Shown here piece after piece: positions 56,205-62,500 of a stretch of 62,500 nucleotides of DNA (its first letter is position 1; every line of letters starts with the position of its first letter). A program made the translations under genes and the position numbers. The stretch lies in assembly GCA_009746045.1 (NCBI GenBank), contig RPFO01000130.1, positions 841,200-903,699 of the forward strand, written 5' to 3'. The notes beneath the pieces were generated by a model. The model had not been told where the DNA came from. It did not search any database and worked only from the letters and a program-made list of their open reading frames with translations. The stretch is from Mesostigma viride (Eukaryota > Streptophyta > Mesostigmatophyceae > Mesostigmatales > Mesostigmataceae).

Positions 56205-57255
56205 CATCCCCCCCTGCATGCCCTGGCCCTGCCCGCCGGACACTTGTCACTGGCGCCGGTGGCTCAGCACTGCAAGGAGCTGCACAGTGTGTTGGAGGTA
56301 TCCGTCGCGGTTTCATGACGGATGAGCCGGCCGGCCTAGCGAGCCTGGGCTCTCACGCACGGCACGCAAGCTGGAGCAGCTTGTCTTTCACCCTGCAGCA
56401 TATGATTTCACGTCCCAGTATCAATTCCCCTTTAAGTATCATGACGACAGTGCATATGTATCTAATAATAGTGACTATATATGGCTGCAGGGGCATGATG
56501 CAGACTATATTTGTAACTTGCGTGTAACTATTTTTCTAATCGGAGAGTATAGCATAGTACTCCACGGCATGCCCATGCGCATGACACGCAAGTACTTACT
56601 TACTTACATGACAGCATTATCGAACGGGTCACGGATCACGGGTTATCGTTGCTGGCAAACGGGTGTCGCCAGCTCAACACCCTTTCCATGCAGAGCATGC
56701 ATGCACCTGCATGGATCTGCGACCAATCGCTCGCCTCGCTGGCAAAGCACTGCCCGTTATTGGGGGAGTGGGATATCTCTCACTCACCCATGGTGACGGA
56801 TGCGGCCGGCTTGGTCGCGTTTGCCAACAAGTCCGTTCCTTTCAACTTTCAAGTCTCTGAAGCTCTCTAGGTGCCGGTAAGAGTTACGAGTGAAATCTTG
56901 TTGAGCAGCTTACTGATCGAGAACGGCAGGAAACGGCTGAGTTTTGAAGCCAAACACTGCTCTGGCGTCACCGATGCAATGATAAGGCTACTGCATGGGC
57001 CGGTGCTGCCCTGAGCTGGAGACCTTGTGTGTGTCAAGCTGCTCTGCCGTCGGTATAGCTGTGGTGGCACGAAAATGCCCGCGTCTTCGCGTCTTGATAA
57101 TGCAGTTCTGCTCTGTGACTGATGCTAGCATCAAGGTCGTTGGCGAGCCTTGCAGGCAGCTGCAAGTTCTGAACGTGAGGGACTGCCACGTTACTGACGC
57201 CAGCCTTAGCGTCATCGCGGAGCGGGGCACGAAGTTACATTCGATTAAGGTATAA
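56205..57255 (+). pseudogene. Leucine-rich-repeat (AMN1/FBXL-like) gene, frameshifted
   Basis: Three exon-like segments carry cysteine-containing LRRs: 56205-56297 (LAPVAQHCKELHSVLE), 56615-56876 (VTDHGLSLLANGCRQLNTLS, SLAKHCPLLGEWDISHS, SLKLSRCR) and 56930-57255 (AKHCSGVTDAMIRLL, CCPELETLCVSSCSAV, KCPRLRVLIMQFCSVTDASI, VVGEPCRQLQVLNVRDCHVT). The VTDA-L--L---C--L--L-----C pattern is that of F-box/LRR and AMN1 proteins, which bind substrates for SCF ubiquitin ligases. Single-base shifts are needed near 56212 (a C7 run), near 56845 and near 56995, so it is a pseudogene or has assembly errors. No F-box was found. Confidence 0.6.
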
Positions 57256-57549
57256 TAGGCGGCTACGGCATCACGGGGGTGTCGCCAGCGTGTTTAGCTC
57301 TGTTTGATGGCATACGCTGCGCAAGGTCTACTGAAAACGTCACAGGTACGTCCCTGGGTATCATGGTTACTGGATAAAGCGTCGCAGCTGATCCTATAAC
57401 AAGAGGCTGAAGCGCTGAAGGGCAAGACGACACAGTACTGTCTTACTGAACTGGCCTTGGACCTTAGTTTTGGGCATGTTTTATAGCAAAAGCAACCGGG
57501 ACACAATGACTCGCCCAACAGTATATTGTACAGATTCCCTTCGCAAACC

Positions 57550-58010
57550 AGTGGTTGACCGCATTTAATTAATTAATTGAACTCGTGCTCCCATTGGGGA
57601 GTCATGGAGCATTAAAACCGATGCATGGATGGATGGATTAATTAACTAACACGTGACTGTGTCCGATGGATGGATGGGTACACGCAATCCTACCTTTGGT
57701 TGTCCGCAAGGTGTCGCCTCATTCACTGATAATTTTTTTCTCGTTGATCTATTTAATGCATGTGAGTGACTAAGTACACACGTGCTATTAATTAAACAGG
57801 TGCTCCCGTTGGGGAGTCACAGAGCACCGGAGTGTAGCTTTTCAGCGATCCCTGAGTGTGCACAGCGGGCAGGGGGGCAGCGACCCCTCGGCCCCTTCCC
57901 TCATGCCTCAGGCATGCAACAGGGGCCACATGAATCGGACCCGTCGAAACGATCTGGCATCCCCTGTGGGTGCAATATATATGACCCGTTGCGCGCTATG
58001 CACAGAGGCA
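57550..58010 (-). mobile_element. Two partial copies of the GTGCTCC-hairpin retroelement end
   Basis: Copy 1 at about 57570-57612 follows a TTAATTAATTAATT tail; copy 2 at about 57786-57990 follows ATTAATTAA. Both share GTTGGGGAGTCA and, for copy 2, the downstream TGCAATA region with 51451-51640. A (GGAT)n stretch and an ACACGTGACTGTGTC motif lie between them. Confidence 0.65.
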
Positions 58011-58405
58011 TGTGACAAGCACCATGCTAATCTCATTAATCTGCACACGATGGCACGTCACGTGAGCATGCATGAAATGGGAATGGAATCGGGTGTTATT
58101 AATAGTCACGTAGAATGCGACATGTGGGTAGCAATAAAGGAACCCTCAATGTATTCGGGGGCTCGCCACCCCCGTTAACTGAATCTACTTTGATCTATGG
58201 CTAGAACGCCTTAGACAGTGGTCGACTTCCTGCAGGCTATATTCCTAATGGAATAAAACACACCCTCTACCTCGGCACCTATGAACGCTGGCAAACCACT
58301 ATCTTGGTAACTGATGCAATATGAGCAGATGACCGTGGAATAACCTCTGACAAGGGCATCGCAGGGCTGCCATGCAAAAGTGGTTGCCTTGCCGAGCTGA
58401 CTTAA

Positions 58406-61400
58406 TTATTCAGCAGAAAGGCCATCGGTAAAGACAAAGCTCAGCTGCAGAGGTTGCAACTGGCCGGCATTGGACTGACCATGATTGCGCATGGGGGTCA
58501 CCTGCAGCACATAGTCGCCGCTCACCCGGCCCGCTCGCGCACGCAGCCGCAGCGGCGGGATCGTAAAACACTCCCTTTCATTCATCCCGAACATGAGGCT
58601 GCCGTCTTCCAGAGTAGGGTACTCATGCGGCGGCACGCTGCCACCTGTCTGGGCATCCCTGGGAAAGACGGCCACCTCCATTCCCCCGCTGTACTTGGTG
58701 GTGCGGTTCTCTCTGCATCCATGGGAAGGCATAATTAAGTGTCACAAGCACCCCCGACAAGATGTACGTGCAGGGGATGAGAGCCACCAAGCCATGATCC
58801 TCAATTCCTATTCACCTGTTGCTCAGTTCTACGCATTTATGACAATAAGTCACCTTATATCCTGAAAGCTCCAGCCCCTGTGGGCAAGCCCCCCCACCCC
58901 GCCCCCAGGAGGAAGGGGCGCTTTGCTGAGTAGAACTTACCTAGGATTTTATAGATTAGTTTAGAGATAGCTTAGTTAGGTTTCACCACTTCGCCCACCC
59001 CCATCAAGCTAGCAAGGGAATACGTGCTACATGATCTCCCAACGGAGTCATGTTATTCGTATTTCTCTGAATATAGTTTAATTAACGCATGCGGGAAAGA
59101 TAGGGCCGCTATGCCATGGACTGCATGTGGAAGGCTATCTGCGACATGGGCTGACTAGTTCGATGGCAACAATGGGTTTCGTGTTCGCCTGAATTTTCCT
59201 TGGATGACCCGGTTGTTTAAAAGGGTCGGTGGCTATTAATTAGTGGTCCGAAAACATTAATAGTAGGTTTTATACGACTTGCTTGCAAAGATTCGTATTT
59301 GGTTGCACCAGCTGAGGTTAGCTGGGGACCTGTAGGGTCGGCTGGCTGAATCTTTGACTGATTTGGGTTCTTTAGTGACTCATGATTAATTATTGTATAG
59401 TGGATTCAGACCGGCCCAAGGGGTCGATGGGCGAGTTTTATGTTTGTCAGTATTGGGAACCTTGTACAACTACCTGTACGGTTAACGCACTAGCCTGGGG
59501 GTGCGTGGCCACGTTGTTTGTAGCGGCGTTTTCAGCACTGTTCAGGCCGGCCTGTGACGCATGCCGGTGTTAATTAATTTAGGATGATGTCAGCTTGCGT
59601 GTCGGCGGACCATGCCTTAAGAAAGCCTAGGCAGGCAATGATCCGCAATTTTTTTTCATTTTTCATTTCCTGAAAGTCTCCAACACTTCATGATGGTGAA
59701 CCCCGGGGGACATCTTGGGGTCACTGTGCAATATGATAATGAATTGACCAGTTTCCTCACAAAAGTCGACCTTGGTAGTGCCAAGAAAAGGCGGCCATCT
59801 CTATCCTAGGTTCTTGCATGGCCATTCTTCACAAGCATGCCCCAAACCAATGACAGTACCAAATGCTTTGATAACTACAAAAGGCTACGATACAGTATTA
59901 GACCGACGGGACTGCGTAACAAACTAATGAACAGATGGATAGTAGTACTACGTGGTAGTATTATAGTATGCTTGATAGAAACGAAGGATTGTTATGGACT
60001 GGTTTGTGGGCGGCAAAAGGCCAGGGAGGCAACGGCATAATTACCATGCCAGCTAAGGCAACCACGAGCATGCCTGAGGTATCTCATAGTGACAATTCTA
60101 GGGACAAAGGTCCTTGCCTTCTTTGATGGCCTTTTTTGGTTCAATCTCATCCTTTGACGCCCGTCATGGTGCACATGAAACAAAGGAAAAGCCTACAATT
60201 GCCTTATCTGCGGACAGCGGACCCTAGAGTGAATGGCAGGAGGGCCAAGACCAGAGCTTAATATGCATCGTAGGTTGACAGCTCTCCTCTTCTATCAAGG
60301 ATAGTCCTCTATCAAGGATAGCATGCGACAATCAGCCTCACCTATCGATGCAGTAGACTTTCAACGGGCTGCTGACAAGCTGGGTCCGGTCGACATTGTC
60401 AAACGTTTGGTCCGGCTCCCAGTCGGGTGCCACCAGCTTGGCGGGAGCACCTGCGCATAGAACAGCATGATCGCAAGCATACAGAGAGCGGCATGTTGGC
60501 GCCAGTGTCATGACAGACAGCATGGGGAGCTACGATTGCGAGTCTGAGGTTATATTTGGCACGTGCAACCAGTGGCGCCGCGCCAGCATACCACAGCCAG
60601 AAGAGGCAGGTTTCGCATTGATCCTACGGACAAATAGGAGATATAACCATCCACCATAGTGCCAGCATATCATGGACAGCATGCAAGCCAAAGGGCTTGG
60701 AAAAGCAAACATAGGCAAGCTTTCAACAGGCCGAATAGGCAAGCTTCAATTAAAGGAGACGACCAACAATTGCTGTGCACTCCCTGAATGCACTCACCCC
60801 CCTGGGCAACCTTCAAACTGCAATCGCCTGTGACGTCCGAGCGCCGGTCCGGGTTAATGGTGTTTCGCCACCTGGCGACGACCTTGTATGTCCCCGCATC
60901 CTCCAGCCTCAACGTACGTTCGGGAACGAAGGACACCTTCTCGGTGAACGCGTTGTCCGCTCGGGGCTTCAGACGGATGACCCTACCAGGGACGCCTGGG
61001 AGGACCAGGGTGACCCGGAGGGCGGCCGCGTCGTTGAGCGTGGCGTCACGGGGCACCCCGTCCTCCCCTTCCAACATGACCTGGACGCGCACAAAAGATG
61101 GCCACATGGGGGAGAAAGAGAGGGAGCTAGCTGCTGGGTTAACAGAAAAATGGCCAAGTGGGAGCGGGCAGGGGGTTAGAGATCTTACTTACTGGGTTTT
61201 AGCTGCCAACCACTATCTGATCGAGAAGGTCCTGTAAGGCTGACCCCACAAGGCGGAGGTTACCTAGCTGACCTGTCCGCAGAAACCGGTGCCATGGACA
61301 GGCCTCCAGGTGCCGTGGGTGACTTCCCTGTCTACCTGGAAAAGCCTATGCTTGAGGCTTTCACTGGACAGACAGAGACAAATACCTCAATGGCCTAGAT

Positions 61401-61963
61401 GTCACAGGAGGCCCTGGTTATAGTAAAGTGTTCCTAAGGGCCATAGCTCTGTGCATTAATTACCCAACTTCCTGCACTGGTTCCTGGGCTAGCCATCCGT
61501 GAAAGGATCTGCCTCCGTGTCTTACACTCCATCAGATTTCGAGACATCTCTCATCAGCACCTTGCAAACGATAGACTTCTGCAGCATACATGTAGCAGCA
61601 CTGAGGGTCCGGTTAACTACTGTGATCTAACCTTCAAACAAAAGGAGCTGATCACACTACTCTACACGCACCACTCTGCACTCCCTCACGTCAATGTATC
61701 AGAGATAGCAATCAATGCGATATGTATTCGATCTACCCTTCTACCTCAAACAAAGGAGATGAATTAATAATGCACTACCACATGCACCTCGAACGTAGGG
61801 AGCTAACAATCAATGCACCAGTGCACACTCTTACCTCAAACGGAGGCAGTTCTGAGCCGACCCCAGGGGTAGGGCGTGCCGCGACGCCCGCGCCCGCCAT
61901 CTGGACCACCACCCTTGTGACCAGGTCGGGGTTAAGACGCCAGGAAAACTTTAGCAAAGCCTC
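58406..61963 (-). CDS. Gene B: inverted paralogue of gene A, last four exons
   Basis: Minus-strand exons 61963-61835 (129 nt), 61080-60798 (283), 60450-60342 (109) and 58712-58406 (307, stop TAA). The first three have exactly the lengths and phases of gene A exons 46976, 48264 and 49335. Residues include [78 protein letters not shown] and [20 protein letters not shown], and the end differs (VFTDGLSAE). Family guess as for gene A. The frame is open throughout with no shift, so it may be functional. Upstream exons must lie beyond 62500, as none was recognised in 61964-62500. A LINE 3' copy sits in its last intron. Confidence 0.7.
58868..59655 (+). mobile_element. 5'-truncated LINE copy: last codons and 3' UTR
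   Basis: It begins in the last codons (VGKPPHPAPRRKGRFAE, stop at 58931-58933), matching PVGKPPPPKRRRRFDE of the LINE at 16470, and continues with CTACATGATCTCCCAACGGA and the 3' UTR shared with 45752-46410. It lies antisense in gene B's last intron. Confidence 0.8.
59656..60341 (-). other. Rest of gene B last intron
   Basis: Unique sequence with no exon or repeat array recognised. Confidence 0.45.
61081..61834 (-). other. Gene B intron
   Basis: Donor TTTGAG|GTAAGAG (minus) at 61834 and acceptor GCGCGTCCAG at 61081. No array here, unlike the (CCCT)n-filled equivalent intron of gene A. Confidence 0.6.
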
Positions 61964-62500
61964 CTGCGATATGTCAAATAGAGGATCCAATACAGTGGTA
62001 CAGGGAGTCTGTTTGTAAAGCAGGGATTTCGCATGGGTGTCGTTTCGCATTTGCTGTAAGAGGAAAACGCGTGGTGTCAGGTAAAAAAACAGCTGCTGGA
62101 AGGCTAGCGGCCTAGCTAGCAGAAAAAGTTGAAGACCAAGGGCGAAAGGGCAGGTGGACTTTGCCGTGCAATCAATGATCATTGTCGTGCTCCGAGGCCA
62201 CGCACTTGTGCTCCGCAGCCAGCAAAGTCCAGTGGCAGACATTAAACGTCAATCAAAAGGAAACAATATTTCAGTGCCACTACACAAACCAGAAGACAAG
62301 GGTCATGGTGGCCACAACCGTTTCTAGTACTCGCACTGCAATCTTAAGTACCTAGTCAAAATTTGACTTTTTTTTTCATGCTTTCTGGCAAGCCGAAGTG
62401 TACCATAGGATCTCTCTGCCAGCTGACCAGATTTCTACCCCCAACATTTTGTATAGGGAATCCCAACACTTCCCGGCACCAAACTTTCCGCACAATTTTG
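61964..62500 (-). other. Upstream part of gene B locus, no exon recognised
   Basis: It follows the acceptor ATATCGCAG of exon 61963 on the minus strand and is presumably intron. No homologue of gene A exon 44359-45443 is visible before the window ends. Confidence 0.5.

Overview
The window is nuclear DNA from a eukaryote, most likely a green alga or other early plant-lineage organism. Genes are split by GT-AG introns (one GC-AG). The ETF-beta C-terminus has the plant-type ending (…[13 protein letters not shown]…). Base composition is moderate, and transposons, minisatellites and microsatellites take up far more space than exons. The organism call is inference from a few proteins; no species can be named.

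Layout. (1) 1-16198, + strand: the 3' half of a queuosine-salvage gene (QNG1/DUF2419 family), five exons of 75-139 nt. The introns contain different tandem arrays: 61-bp units before the first visible exon, 26-bp and 13/14-bp units in the next intron, 30/33-bp units in the next, then GGGC units and 38-bp units. (2) 16470-21900: a stack of nested transposons. An old LINE 3' end is split by a piggyBac-type element, which is itself split by a second LINE fragment. (3) 22133-30064: an LTR retrotransposon on the minus strand with 5-bp target duplications, coding decayed. (4) 30695-36626, minus: a complete five-exon ETF-beta gene with two hAT-like MITEs in its largest intron. (5) 38207-41720, +: a RING plus TRAF-type zinc-finger protein. 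(6) 42716-50621, +: a six-exon gene for a large protein with Ig-like repeats, tentatively SMCHD1/GMI1-like (gene A). (7) 51400-57255: LINE debris, a foldback built from LINE 5' ends, a heptanucleotide array and a frameshifted leucine-rich-repeat gene. (8) 58406-61963, minus: gene B, an inverted paralogue of the last four exons of gene A with the same exon lengths; its 5' part lies outside the window.

The host genes are housekeeping (tRNA queuosine recycling, mitochondrial electron transfer) or regulatory (ubiquitin ligase, possibly chromatin) and show no sign of acting together. The most notable theme is the repeated appearance, inside introns, of short copies of exon edges with their splice sites (2045-2090, 6592-6619, 14230-14264, 36057-36086, and a donor-like motif near 1141-1250). 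These sit beside tandem arrays and would act as decoy splice sites. The second theme is well-preserved transposon structure: four DNA elements with clear terminal inverted repeats, three of them with recognisable target duplications, and one carrying a perfect 93-bp internal inverted repeat.
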